DNA from: Pseudonocardia sp. CNS-139
Lineage (GTDB): Bacteria > Actinomycetota > Actinomycetes > Mycobacteriales > Pseudonocardiaceae
Assembly (NCBI GenBank): GCA_001942415.1
Contig: MKJX01000022.1
Span: 1-64,000 of the forward strand
DNA: 64,000 nt
Direction of reading: 5' to 3'
The translations under genes and the position numbers were made by a program. Positions 43,121 to 51,894 of the stretch are shown piece after piece. The notes below the pieces were generated by a model, which was not told the DNA's origin, ran no database searches, and saw nothing but the letters and a program-made list of their open reading frames with translations. Positions within the stretch are counted from its first letter, which is position 1. Each line of letters opens with the position of its first letter.

Positions 43121-44127
43121 TCGCCGCCGCCCGGACGGCCGATCTCGATCATGCGCTGGACGGCGGCCCGGCCGCGGGCGGCCAGCGCGGGGTCGACGTG
43201 CACCTCGTCGCGGCCCTCGCGCAGCGCGCGCAGCAGCTTGTCCGGCGTGATCATCTTCATGTACCGGCACGACGCGCGGTCGTTGACGGCCCGGAAGTCG
43301 ATCTCCGGGGCGGCCCGGCGCAGCTGGTGCAGCATCCCGACCTCGGTCGCGACCAGCACGGAGGCGGCCTTCGACTCCCGCGCGGCGTCCAGCATCCCGC
43401 CGGTGGAGAGGATCTTGACCCGCTCGGCGGGCACGGCGCCGGTCCCGGCCAGGTAGAGCGCGGAGGTCGCGCAGCCGCACTCGGGGTGCACGAACAGCTC
43501 GGCGTCCGGGTTGGCCTGCGCCTGCCGGGTGAGCGTGGCGCCGTTGATCCCGGCGTGCACGTGGCACTCCCCCGCCCAGACGTGCATGTTCTCCCGGCCC
43601 AGCTCGCGGCGGACGTGCGCGCCGAGGAACTGGTCGGGCAGGAACAGCACCTCGCGGTCGGCCGGGATCGAGGCCACCACCTCGACCGCGTTCGAGGACG
43701 TGCAGCAGACGTCGGTCTCGGCCTTCACCGCGGCCGTCGTGTTCACGTACGAGACGACCACCGCGCCCGGGTGCTCGGCCTTCCAGGCGCGCAGCTGGTC
43801 GACGGTGATCGAGTCGGCCAGCGAGCAGCCCGCGGCGGCGTCCGGGATCAGCACGGTCTTGTCCGGGGCGAGGATCTTCGCGGTCTCGGCCATGAAGTGC
43901 ACGCCGCAGAACACGATCGTCGAGGCCTCGGACTGCGCCGCGATGCGCGAGAGCGCCAGCGAGTCGCCCGTGAAGTCGGCGACGTCCTGGATCTCGGGCA
44001 GCTGGTAGTTGTGCGCCAGCAGCACGGCGTCGCGGCGGCGGGCCAGCGCGCGGACCTCGTCGGCCCAGCCGGGCCCGGTCAGTGGGTCGGCAACGCTTGT
44101 TCGCGGAACCAGTTCGTCGACGGCCAT
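43117..44127 (-). CDS. nadA: quinolinate synthase
   Basis: [4Fe-4S] enzyme joining iminoaspartate and dihydroxyacetone phosphate. Features are [36 protein letters not shown] (first Cys), [24 protein letters not shown] and [11 protein letters not shown]. The frame is intact, 336 residues. First gene of nadA-B-C-MBL. The ATG is preceded by AGGGGAGGG and, further up, by a palindrome that overlaps a GATAGT box; NrtR, encoded divergently, probably binds there. Confidence 0.97.
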   Translation of the reverse strand: MAVDELVPRTSVADPLTGPGWADEVRALARRRDAVLLAHNYQLPEIQDVADFTGDSLALSRIAAQSEASTIVFCGVHFMAETAKILAPDKTVLIPDAAAGCSLADSITVDQLRAWKAEHPGAVVVSYVNTTAAVKAETDVCCTSSNAVEVVASIPADREVLFLPDQFLGAHVRRELGRENMHVWAGECHVHAGINGATLTRQAQANPDAELFVHPECGCATSALYLAGTGAVPAERVKILSTGGMLDAARESKAASVLVATEVGMLHQLRRAAPEIDFRAVNDRASCRYMKMITPDKLLRALREGRDEVHVDPALAARGRAAVQRMIEIGRPGGGE

Positions 44128-44140
44128 CGTGCCCTCCCCT

Positions 44141-44163
44141 GTTTTCGACTATCAGTCGCAAAC
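44141..44163. promoter_or_regulatory. probable NrtR operator over the nadA promoter
   Basis: Arms GTTTTCGACT and AGTCGCAAAC around ATC form an almost perfect palindrome in the nadA-nrtR gap. On the nadA strand it contains GATAGT, a likely -10. NrtR proteins of other bacteria bind comparable palindromes upstream of nadABC. Confidence 0.7.
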
Positions 44164-44300
44164 AGCGGGATCGTAGCGCAGGGCAGCCCCCGCGACCCCC
44201 TCCTCGTGACCGGGAACTCATCCGCCCGCAATCCGCCGTTCACGCCGGCGACCGGGCGTGCGCCCGGCGGTACCGGCCGTCGCGCCGGGCGGCGCGGGCC

Positions 44301-44306
44301 TACGAT
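44301..44306 (+). promoter_or_regulatory. -10 box of nrtR
   Basis: TACGAT, seven bases before the ATG at 44314. Another leaderless arrangement. Confidence 0.5.
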
Positions 44307-44313
44307 CCGGCCC

Positions 44314-45044
44314 ATGGGCCGCCCGACCGAGCACGAGGTGCTGGCGGCCGTGCTCCAGATCCGCGAGGGCACCCTCCAGGTGCTCCTGTGGAAGCGGGCA
44401 CTGCCGCCGGACGCCGGACGCTGGGCGCTGCCCGGCGGCCGGCTCGGCGACGAGGAGGACGTCGAGCGGTCCGTGCGCCGCCAGCTGGCCGAGAAGGTCG
44501 ACCTCCGCGAGGTCGCGCACGTCGAGCAGATCGCGGTGTTCAGCGACCCGGACCGGGTGCCCGGCCCGCGCCGGGTCGCGACGGCGTTCCTCGGGCTCGT
44601 GCCGTCGAGCGCCGACCCGGCCGTCCCGGACGACACCGCGTGGCAGCCGGTCGCCGCGCTGCCGCCCACCGCGTTCGACCACGCCGGGATCGTCAAGGCG
44701 GCCCGCAACCGGCTGCGCGCGAAGCTCTCCTACACCAACCTCGGCTTCGCGCTGGCCCCGCAGGAGTTCACGATCTCCGCGCTGCGCGAGCTGTACGCGG
44801 CCGCGCTCGGGCACCCCTCTCCGCGACCAACCTGCAGCGCGTCCTCACCCGCAGGCGGCTGCTGGAGCCGACCGGCGCCGTCTCGCCGCCCGGCCCGGCC
44901 GGCGGGCGCCCGGCCGCGCTCTTCCGCTTCACCGACCGCGTCCTGCGGGTGACCGACGCGTTCGCCGTGCTCCGGCCGCCGGCCGACGGACCGCGCAGCG
45001 CCGCCGCACGGGAGAGCGCCGTTCAGGAGAGCGCCGTACCGTAG
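44314..45044 (+). CDS. nrtR: NrtR-type NAD regulator (Nudix-helix-turn-helix)
   Basis: A 243-residue protein with an N-terminal Nudix domain (VLAAVLQIREGTLQVLLWKR, ALPGGRLGDEEDVERSVRRQ) and a C-terminal winged helix with FTISALRELYAAALGH. In NrtR the Nudix box is changed so that ADP-ribose or NAD-related ligands are bound rather than cleaved; here the REXXEE core is degenerate (RRQLAEKVDL). It is divergent from nadABC, its expected target. One base is missing near 44818, and the C-terminus resumes ATNLQRVLTRRRLLEPTG. Alternative: an ordinary Nudix hydrolase. Confidence 0.85.
45037..45042 (+). promoter_or_regulatory. -10 box of LON-domain gene
   Basis: TACCGT, six bases before the GTG at 45049. 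It overlaps the end of nrtR. Confidence 0.45.
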
Positions 45045-45048
45045 TCGG

Positions 45049-45729
45049 GTGGCCGAGATGCTGCCGCTGTTCCCGCTGGGCACGGTGCTGATGCCCGGGG
45101 CGTCACTGCCCCTGCACATCTTCGAGCCGCGCTACCGGCAGCTCACGGTCGACCTCGTCACCGGCGCCGTCCCCGACAAGGAGTTCGGCGTCGTCGCCGT
45201 GCGCGAGGGCTTCGCCCCCGACGACGACGGGATGGCCGCGCTGCACCCCGTCGGCTGCACGGCCCGGCTCGACGACGTCGTCCGGCTGCCCGACGGCCGC
45301 TTCGACGTCGTGACGCGCGGGGCCCGCCGGTTCCGCCTGCTCGACGTGGACGCCGACGCGAAGCCCTACCTGATGGGCTCGGTCGAGTTCCTGCCCGACA
45401 CCGCGGTGATCGACGGCGCGGCCGAGCTGACCCAGCTGCTCAGCGCCGCCGCCCGGGCCGCGCACCGGCGCTACTGCACCACCGCCTGGAAGGCCGGCGA
45501 GTGGACCGAGCCGGACGCCGACCTCGAACCCGCCACGCTCCCCCACGTGCTGGCCGCCGACTGCCTGCTCCCGATCGCCGACCGCCAGCTCCTGCTGGAG
45601 CAGACGTCCCCGGTGGAGCGCCTGCGCATGGTCCGCGTCCTGCTCGCCCGCGAGACGGGCCTGCTGGGCAGGCTCCGCGCGGTGCCGGCCCCCATCAGCA
45701 CGTTCGCGGTGGAGCACAGCTTCAACTGA
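45049..45729 (+). CDS. LON substrate-binding domain protein
   Basis: A 226-residue protein consisting only of the N-terminal (substrate-binding) domain of Lon protease, without AAA or protease parts. The start EMLPLFPLGTVLMPGASLPL with HIFEPRYRQL is the domain signature. ARRFRLLDVDADAKPYLMGS is typical of strand five. The C-terminal helices read ERLRMVRVLLARETGLLGRL. Stand-alone members are common in actinobacteria, but their role is unknown. The frame is intact. The GTG lies five bases after the nrtR stop. Confidence 0.85.
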   Translation: MAEMLPLFPLGTVLMPGASLPLHIFEPRYRQLTVDLVTGAVPDKEFGVVAVREGFAPDDDGMAALHPVGCTARLDDVVRLPDGRFDVVTRGARRFRLLDVDADAKPYLMGSVEFLPDTAVIDGAAELTQLLSAAARAAHRRYCTTAWKAGEWTEPDADLEPATLPHVLAADCLLPIADRQLLLEQTSPVERLRMVRVLLARETGLLGRLRAVPAPISTFAVEHSFN

Positions 45730-45800
45730 CCGCACATACCTCCCGCACTCCGCACACATGTCCGGACCTGTGTGCCGGGTCCCGGAGGTGTGTGCGGTCA
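45727..45800. terminator. stop-to-stop palindromic junction
   Basis: Starting exactly at both stop codons, arms of 17 bp (TGACCGCACATACCTCC and GGAGGTGTGTGCGGTCA) match at 16 positions. An inner palindrome has CACACA and TGTGTG around GTCCGGAC. It ends both the LON-domain gene and the convergent PemK-like gene and is probably a bidirectional terminator. Confidence 0.7.
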
Positions 45801-46292
45801 GCGCCAGCCGTAGGCGGCGCGGAGGCGGGTGGCCACCTCGTCGAAGCGGTCCCTGTTCAGCACTGCGCCCTCGCGGCGGATCTCGTGCTCGCCGACCTCC
45901 AGCACGCGGTCGAGCCGCACGAACGACTCGCGGCCCGCACGGTCCCAGCCGCCCGACCCGACGGACATCCAGTCGCGGTCGCCGGCCCGGTCGTGCTGGC
46001 TGGAGAGCATCAGCCCGACCAGGTCGCGGCCCTCCCGGCCGACGACGAGCACCGGCCGGTCCTTGCCGCGCCCGTCGCCCTCCTCGAACGGGACCCACGC
46101 CCACACGACCTCGCCGGGGTCGGCGGCGCCGTCGAGGTCGGGGGCGTAGACGACGGTGCGGGCCCGGTCGGCGGTCGGTGCGGTCCGGGCGGCCGGGCGC
46201 CCCTGCGGCCGCCGTTGCGCAGAGCGCTGCCGGGACAGCAGGTCGATCCCGATCTTCGCGGCCACGCGCAGCAGGCCGCCCCAGTTCGCCAT
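45798..46292 (-). CDS. PemK/MazF-fold protein
   Basis: A 164-residue protein whose C-terminal two-thirds is a PemK/MazF-like barrel: VVWAWVPFEEGDGRGKDRPV with LVVGREGRDLVGLMLSSQHD. The N-terminal 45 residues are a basic helix (RVAAKIGIDLLSRQRSAQRR). No antitoxin gene accompanies it, and actinobacteria have such solitary, probably non-toxic members. The role is therefore open. The frame is intact. The ATG at 46290-46292 follows CATGCT by six bases. Confidence 0.8.
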   Translation of the reverse strand: MANWGGLLRVAAKIGIDLLSRQRSAQRRPQGRPAARTAPTADRARTVVYAPDLDGAADPGEVVWAWVPFEEGDGRGKDRPVLVVGREGRDLVGLMLSSQHDRAGDRDWMSVGSGGWDRAGRESFVRLDRVLEVGEHEIRREGAVLNRDRFDEVATRLRAAYGWR

Positions 46293-46321
46293 GGGCACAG
46301 CATGACAACGCGATCGGGGCC

Positions 46322-47539
46322 TCACCCCAGCCGGGCCGCCCGCGCGTTCAGGTAGCGCTGCTGCGGGAGGCTCGTCGCACGGTGCGCCGCCAGCGTGAAC
46401 GCCTCGCGCGCCCCGGCCCGGTCGCCGGCCATCTCCAGCAGGTGCGCGCGCACGGACGGCAGCCGGTGGTCGTCGACGACCAGCCCGTCCGCGGCCAGCC
46501 GGTCGAGCCGGGCCAGCCCCGCCCGCGGCCCGTGCACCATCGCCAGCGCGACGACGTGGTTGAGCCGCACCACGGGCGTGTCCGAGACCTGCAGCAGCAC
46601 CTCGTAGAGCGCCGTGATCTGGGGCCAGTCGGTCTCGTCGGCGCTGCGCGCCTCGTCGTGTACGGCGGCGATCGCGGCCTGGAGCTGGTACGCGCCGGTC
46701 TCCCCGTGCGGGAGCGCGGCCGAGACGAGCGCGACGCCCTCGGCGATCCGGTCGGCGTCCCAGAGCGAGCGGTCCTGCTCCGCCATCGGGACGGGCAGGC
46801 CGTCCGGACCGGTGCGCGCGGCCCGGCGGGCGTCCGTGAGCAGCATCAGCGCGAGCAGCCCGGTCACCTCGCCGTCGGCGGGCAGCAGCCGGTGCACGAC
46901 ACGGGTCAGCCGGATCGCCTCGGCGGTGAGGTCGGCCCGCTGCAGGTGCGGCCCGGACGTGGTCGCGTACCCCTCGTTGAAGATCAGGTACAGCGCGTGC
47001 AGCACGGCGTCGAGCCGGGCCGCGCGCTCGGCGTCGGCCGGCATGCCGAACGGCACCCCGCTGTCCTTGACCGTCTGCTTGGCCCGGGTGATGCGCCGGG
47101 TCATCGTCGCCTCGGGCACGAGGAACGCCCGCGCGATCTCCGCCGTGGTCAGGCCGCCGACGGCGCGCAGCGTCAGCGCGATCTGCGACGCCGGCGAGAG
47201 CGCCGGGTGGCAGCACAGGAACAGCAGCACGAGCGTGTCGTCGCGTCGGGCACGGGCCCCGGGGGGAGCGCCCACTGGCTGACCTGGTCCTCACGGCGCT
47301 GCGCGCTGCTCGCTGCGCAGGAGGTCGGTCAGCCGCCGGGACGCGACGGTCACGAGCCAGGCCCGCGGGCTCTCCGGCAGCCCGTCCGCGGGCCACTGCT
47401 GCGCCGCCGCCAGCAACGCCTCCTGCACGGCGTCCTCGGCCGTGTCGAAGTGCCCGTACCGGCGCACGACGGCGCCGAGGACCTGCGGCGCCAGCGTGCG
47501 CAGCAGGCCCTCGACCTCGTCGGCGGTGGTGCCGATGAC
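46322..47539 (-). CDS. ECF sigma factor with C-terminal extension (ECF42-like)
   Basis: About 405 residues. Sigma region 2 is QVLGAVVRRYGHFDTAEDAV plus QEALLAAAQQWPADGLPESP, and region 4 includes ALTLRAVGGLTTAEIARAFL and VPEATMTRRITRAKQTVKDS. A long helical C-terminal extension of about 200 residues follows. No anti-sigma factor is adjacent. Instead a YCII/DGPF-type gene lies upstream, the hallmark context of group ECF42, whose extension regulates activity. An extra base near 47300 and a missing base near 47245 break the frame. No good start codon is visible: a GTC at 47537-47539 occupies the place, so the start is uncertain. Confidence 0.85.
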
Positions 47540-47559
47540 CCCGTCTCCCCGACCGAGCC

Positions 47560-47970
47560 TCAGACGATGGGGTCGTCGAGGTGCTGGTAGCCCTCGATCA
47601 CCGGCCGCACGTCGACGTACTCGTCCAGGCCGTCGGGGTGCAGGAACCGCGCCGCGACCTTGGTGGCGTGGTCGTAGCTCGGGCACTCCACCACGGTGAA
47701 GCCGGCGAGCACCTCCTGCGTCTCCGGGTAGGGCCCGTCGGTGACGACCGGGGCGCCGCCGCGGAGGTGGAGGCGCCGCGTGTGCACGGGGGCGGCCAGG
47801 CCGCGCCCGTCGACCAGCACGCCCTCCTCGGCCAGCTCGGCGTGCAGCGCCAGGATGAAGGCGTGCGCCTTCGCGATGTCCTCCGGCGACTTCGCCGGCT
47901 TGCCCGTCGGCTTGCCGTTGACGACGTCGTAGTCCTGCTGCGACCCGTAGACCATGATCATGTACTTCAT
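47560..47970 (-). CDS. YCII-related (DGPF-type) protein
   Basis: A 136-residue dimeric alpha-beta-barrel protein of the YCII superfamily. It begins MKYMIMVYGSQQDYD, and the family motif appears as VVTDGPYPETQEVLAGFTVV (DGPF as DGPY). In ECF42 loci these proteins are the characteristic partners of the sigma factor and are often its regulon. The frame is intact. The ATG has AGAGGAG upstream. Its stop is 20 bp before the sigma gene, so the two are probably cotranscribed. Confidence 0.88.
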   Translation of the reverse strand: MKYMIMVYGSQQDYDVVNGKPTGKPAKSPEDIAKAHAFILALHAELAEEGVLVDGRGLAAPVHTRRLHLRGGAPVVTDGPYPETQEVLAGFTVVECPSYDHATKVAARFLHPDGLDEYVDVRPVIEGYQHLDDPIV

Positions 47971-48046
47971 CACCGGCTCCTCTCGCGGCACCCCACCGGC
48001 GCCGTTCGCAGGAGACGTCGGAGCCGGGGTGCGGGTCCGGACACGG

Positions 48047-48450
48047 CTACCCGGCCGAGGCCACCGGCACGACGTCGACGAGCGAACCGACGCCGAGGAA
48101 GTCATCCGGATTGCAGGTGAGCAGGGGTATCCGCGCTGCAGCCGCCGTCGCGGCGATCTGCAGGTCCAGCCTGCGCGGGCGTGGGTTGCGGCCGGCGGCG
48201 CGGACGAGATCGGTCAGCGCGCCGTAGAGCTTGGCCTCCTCCACGCCGTACGGCATGACTTCGTAGCGTTCGACGACACGCCGCAGCCGGGCGGCCCGGC
48301 GTCCGGATCGGGACCGGTGACGAGGCCGAACGCCAGCTCACCGACGCAGACCGCGCTCGTGACCAGCACGGAGTCGACATGAACGCCGAGATCGATCCGC
48401 TCGAGGCCGATCAGGACCGACGTGTCGAGCAGGGCGTAGGACGGGATCAT
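48047..48450 (-). CDS. VapC-like PIN domain toxin
   Basis: A 134-residue PIN-domain ribonuclease, the toxin of a toxin-antitoxin pair. Acidic residues are in YALLDTSVLIGLERIDL, VCVGELAFG, RRLDLQIAATAAA and LLTCNPDDFLGVG. RNA targets are unknown. One base is missing near 48298, and the middle reads RLRRVVERYEVMPYG. The ATG overlaps the antitoxin stop as ATGA. Confidence 0.88.
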
Positions 48451-48719
48451 CCGACGCGGTCGTCCCGGAAGAACTGGTCGGCTTCCTCACGCTCGCGGTA
48501 CCACTGTTCGACGTCCATGGGCGGCTGGGTCCGGAAGAACTCCTGCTGCTCCCGGCCGGTGTACTGCGGGCGCTTCGGATCGCGCGCACGGGGGATCAGA
48601 TCGGCCACGGGCTTGCCGTTGCGGGTGATGACGAAGCTCTCGCCGGCCTCGACGCGCCGCATGATCTCGGCGTTGTCATTGCGCAGCTGGCGTTGTCCGA
48701 TGGTCTCGGGCACTGGCAT
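48447..48719 (-). CDS. Phd/YefM-type antitoxin
   Basis: A 90-residue antitoxin of the Phd/YefM fold. The DNA-binding N-terminus has IGQRQLRNDNAEIMRRVEAG followed by ESFVITRNGKPVADLIPRA. The C-terminal part is charged (QQEFFRTQPPMDVEQWYRER) and would neutralise VapC. The frame is intact. The ATG is six bases after TACGGT, and a palindrome next to that box is the likely site of autorepression. Confidence 0.9.
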   Translation of the reverse strand: MPVPETIGQRQLRNDNAEIMRRVEAGESFVITRNGKPVADLIPRARDPKRPQYTGREQQEFFRTQPPMDVEQWYREREEADQFFRDDRVG

Positions 48720-48725
48720 GCCACC

Positions 48726-48746
48726 ACCGTAGCGCCATCGCGCTAC
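48726..48746 (-). promoter_or_regulatory. promoter and operator of the toxin-antitoxin operon
   Basis: TACGGT (48726-48731) is six bases before the antitoxin ATG. A perfect palindrome GTAGCGC-CATC-GCGCTAC at 48729-48746 overlaps it, fitting autorepression by the antitoxin complex. Confidence 0.65.
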
Positions 48747-48931
48747 ACCGACTCGCGCACCCCGTGCCGGCTGCACCGCGCCGTCCACCCGGCCGGCGTC
48801 ACCTGCACCACCATCCGCCGCGCGCAGTCCGGGCAGTACCGGGGCGGCTCCAGCTCCCGACGGGCGGCGCAGCGCCCGTGGTCGCCCTCGCCGGCCGGCC
48901 GCCCGCACTGGTCGCAGAAGCCGCCGGTCAC
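48743..48931 (-). CDS. bsaP: biotin synthase auxiliary protein BsaP
   Basis: A 62-residue Cys-rich protein: [17 protein letters not shown], then [10 protein letters not shown] and TARCSRHG. It directly follows bioB, with its GTG start overlapping the bioB stop (GTGA). In actinobacteria BsaP is needed for activity of the atypical BioB, presumably by handling its second iron-sulphur cluster. The frame is intact. Its last codons overlap the antitoxin operator palindrome by four bases. Confidence 0.85.
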   Translation of the reverse strand: MTGGFCDQCGRPAGEGDHGRCAARRELEPPRYCPDCARRMVVQVTPAGWTARCSRHGVRESV

Positions 48932-49934
48932 AGCGTCTCGTTCAGCGCCTTGATCGGCATCTGCAGCTCGCCGAGGAGGTCGATGTCGTGCTCCGCGGGC
49001 CGCCCGAGCGTCGTGAGGTAGTTGCCGACGATCACCGCGTTGATCCCGCCGAGCAGACCCTTGCGCGCGCCGAGGTCGCCGAGCGTGATCTCCCGTCCAC
49101 CCGCGAACCGCAGCACCGTGCGCGGCATCGCCAGCCGGAACGCCGCGACCGTGCGCAGCGCATCCGGCCCGGAGAGCGGCTCGTGGTCGCCGAACGGGGT
49201 GCCCGGGCGCGGGTTGAGGAAGTTCAGCGGCACCTCGTCGGGCTCCAGGGCGGCGAGCTGGCCGGCGAACTCCGCGCGCTGCTCGGCCGTCTCCCCCATC
49301 CCGACGATCCCGCCGCAGCACACCTCCATGCCGGCGTCGCGCACGAGGCGCAGCGTCTCCCAGCGCTCCTCCCACGTGTGCGTGGTGACGACGTTCGGGA
49401 AGTACGAGCGCGCGGTCTCCAGGTTGTGGTTGTAGCGGTGCACGCCCATCGCGGCGAGCCGCTGCACCTGCTCGGGCGTCAGCATGCCCAGCGAGCACGC
49501 GATGTTGATGTCCAGCTCGTCCTTGATCGCCGCGATCCCGGCCGCGACCTGCGTCATCAGCCGCTCGTCCGGACCGCGCACGGCCGCGACGATGCAGAAC
49601 TCGGTGGCCCCGGTCTTCGCGGTCTGCTTCGCGGCCTCGACCAGCATCGGGATGTCCAGCCACGCGGAGCGCACCGGCGACTCGAACAGGCCCGACTGGG
49701 AGCAGAAGTGGCAGTCCTCCGGGCACCCGCCGGTCTTCAGCGAGACGATCCCCTCGACCTCGACCTCCGGCCCGCACCAGCGCATCCGCACCTGGTGGGC
49801 GACGTCGAGCAGCGCGTCCAGTGTGTCGTCGGGCAGCCGGAGCACCTCCAGCACCTGCGCCTCGGTCAGCCCCACCCCGCGTTCGAGGACCTGTTCGCGC
49901 GCGTCGCCAGAATGCCGGTCTCGGTGGTCGTCAC
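48928..49934 (-). CDS. bioB: biotin synthase
   Basis: Radical SAM enzyme inserting sulphur into dethiobiotin. The SAM cluster motif is [20 protein letters not shown] (CxxxCxxC). Further Cys occur in [13 protein letters not shown] and [13 protein letters not shown], and the auxiliary-cluster ligand region reads [12 protein letters not shown]. One base is missing near 49908 (start reading [10 protein letters not shown]). Repaired length is 335 residues. The GTG overlaps the bioD stop (GTGA), and bsaP follows. Confidence 0.96.
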
Positions 49935-50637
49935 GGTTCCGGAGTGTGCCATCCGCCACCCAGCGCGGGCGCCAGACTGTGACGTGCCACGGCGGCGAAC
50001 GCGTCCGGTTCGAGGCGCCCGACCCCTCCGGCACGGCCCCGACCAGCGGCGCGCCCGTCACGGCGGGCAGGTCCGCGAGGTTGCTGCGCGACGCGAGGTC
50101 GGGTTCCTCGGGCCACGCGCCGACGACCAGCCCGGCGCAGGTCAGCGCGCGCGCCGCCAGCGCCTCGACGGTCAGCGCGGCGGTGTTGAGCACCCCGAGC
50201 CCCGCGCTCGTCACCACCAGGACGGGCGCCGCGAGCCGCGTGGCGACGTCGGCGAGCGTGCCGCCGCCGTCGTCGAACCGGACGAGCAGCCCGCCCGCGC
50301 CCTCGACGAGCACCAGGTCGTGGTGGTCGGCCAGGCGGGCGGCGGAGCCGGCGGCGTCCGCCGGGGTGACGGGCAGGGCGCCGGCCCGGCGGGCGGCCGT
50401 CGCGGGCGCGAGCGGGTCGGGGTAGCGGGCCAGCTCGCGGATCGTCGCGACGCCCGGCACGAGCCGCCGGACGTCGGCCAGGTCGCCCGGCTCGCCGGGC
50501 CCGACCCCGGTCTGCGCCGGCTTGAGCACGGCCACCCGCTCCTTGCGCGCGACGGCGAGCGCGGCGAGCGCGGCGGTGACGACCGTCTTCCCGACGCCCG
50601 TGCCGGTCCCGGTCACGACGAGCACCCGTCCGGTCAT
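49931..50637 (-). CDS. bioD: dethiobiotin synthetase
   Basis: ATP-dependent ureido-ring closure of diaminopelargonate. The P-loop is [18 protein letters not shown], the substrate Lys region [11 protein letters not shown], and the switch [16 protein letters not shown]. One base is missing near 50015, and the end reads [20 protein letters not shown]. Repaired length is 235 residues. The ATG overlaps the bioF stop (ATGA). Confidence 0.95.
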
Positions 50638-51783
50638 CGGACACCGGCGAACGCGAGCACGTCGGCGAGCACCGACCGGGCCAGGTCGAGGTCGGCGGCC
50701 GTCAGGTCGGCGCGGGCGGTGAGCCGCAGCCGGCTCGTGCCCGGCGGCACCGACGGCGGCCGGAAGCACCCGACCCGCACCCCAGCTCGGGCGCACCGCG
50801 CGGCCGCGGCCAGCGCGACCTCCGGCTCGCCCAGCACCACCGGCACCACCGCCGACTCGGGCACCGGCACCCCGGCCGCGGCGGCCAGCGCGGCGGCCGC
50901 CCGCAGGACCGCGCCGGGCCGCTCCGGCTCGGCCCGCAGCACCCGCAGCGCCGCGAGGGCCGCGCCGGCCGAGGCGGGCGCGAGCCCGGTGCGAAGATGA
51001 ACGTCCGGGCCGTGTCGACCAGGTGCTCGCGTACGGCGGCCGGGCCGAGCACCGCCCCGCCCTGCCCGCCGAGCGACTTCGACAGCGTCACGGTCGCGAC
51101 CAGGTCGTCCGCGCCGGCGAGCCCGGCGCCGGCCAGCAGCCCGCGCCCGCCCGGCCCCGCGACGCCGAGCCCGTGCGCCTCGTCGACGACCAGCAGCGCC
51201 CCGCGCGCCCGGCACACCGCGTGCAGCGCACCCAGCGGGGCGTGCCCGCCGTCGATGCTGTTGACGCTCTCCGTGACGACGAGCGCGCGCGCTGCGTGCG
51301 GGCCGCGAGCACGGCGTCGACGGCGGCCAGGTCGTGGTGGGCGACGATCGCGACCTGCGCGCGGGAGAGCCGGCACGCGTCGATCAGCGAGGCGTGGTTC
51401 GCGGCGTCCGAGACGACGAGCGTGTCCGGCCCGGCCAGCGCGGTGACGGCGGCGAGGTTGGCCGTGTAGCCGGAGGAGAACACGAGCGCGGCCTCGGCGC
51501 CGCAGAACGCGGCCAGCTCGTCCTCCAGCTCGGCGTGCAGCGCCGTGGTACCGGTGACCAGCCGCGACCCCGTCGAGCCCGCACCCCAGGTGCGTACCGC
51601 CTCGATCGCGCCCTCGACCACCCGCGGGTGGGTGGCGAGCCCGAGGTAGTCGTTGCCGGCGAGGTCGAGCAGGCGGTCACCGGCCGGTCGGGGGCGCAGC
51701 TCCCGGTGCAGGCCGGCGGCGCGCCGGGCGTCGGCGTGCGGTGCGAGCCAGGCGAGCGGGTGCGCGAAGTCGGGGGGCGGCAC
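50634..51783 (-). CDS. bioF: 8-amino-7-oxononanoate synthase
   Basis: PLP enzyme condensing pimeloyl thioester with alanine, first gene of bioF-D-B-bsaP. Segments include [60 protein letters not shown] and the PLP Lys in [17 protein letters not shown]. Missing bases lie near 51293 and 50990. Repaired length is 383 residues. The GTG at 51781-51783 is eight bases after TACCGT. bioA is not in the window. Confidence 0.95.
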
Positions 51784-51791
51784 GGCAGTGC

Positions 51792-51797
51792 ACGGTA
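51792..51797 (-). promoter_or_regulatory. -10 box of the bio operon
   Basis: TACCGT on the minus strand, eight bases before the bioF GTG, just downstream of the large hairpin at 51807-51894. Confidence 0.45.
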
Positions 51798-51806
51798 GCG
51801 CCCCAC

Positions 51807-51894
51807 GGGCGCCCGGTGGGTCTCGGTCGATGAAAGCCGTGATGCAGGTGGTTCCTGGGCGCGGCTGTCGCGATCGGAGGCCCGCCGGGCGCCC
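51807..51894. terminator. large imperfect palindrome after the GNAT gene
   Basis: Arms at 51807-51829 (GGGCGCCCGGTGGGTCTCGG...) and 51871-51894 match over about 20 of 23 positions, with a 41-nt interior. The right arm ends one base before the GNAT stop. It is a terminator by position, but its 88-bp size and symmetry also suit a small mobile palindrome. Confidence 0.6.

Noticed and set aside
45798..46292. Complete MazEF-type toxin-antitoxin module
   Set aside because: Only the PemK-like protein is present. No antitoxin gene lies on either side, and the basic N-terminal extension is atypical for a toxin.
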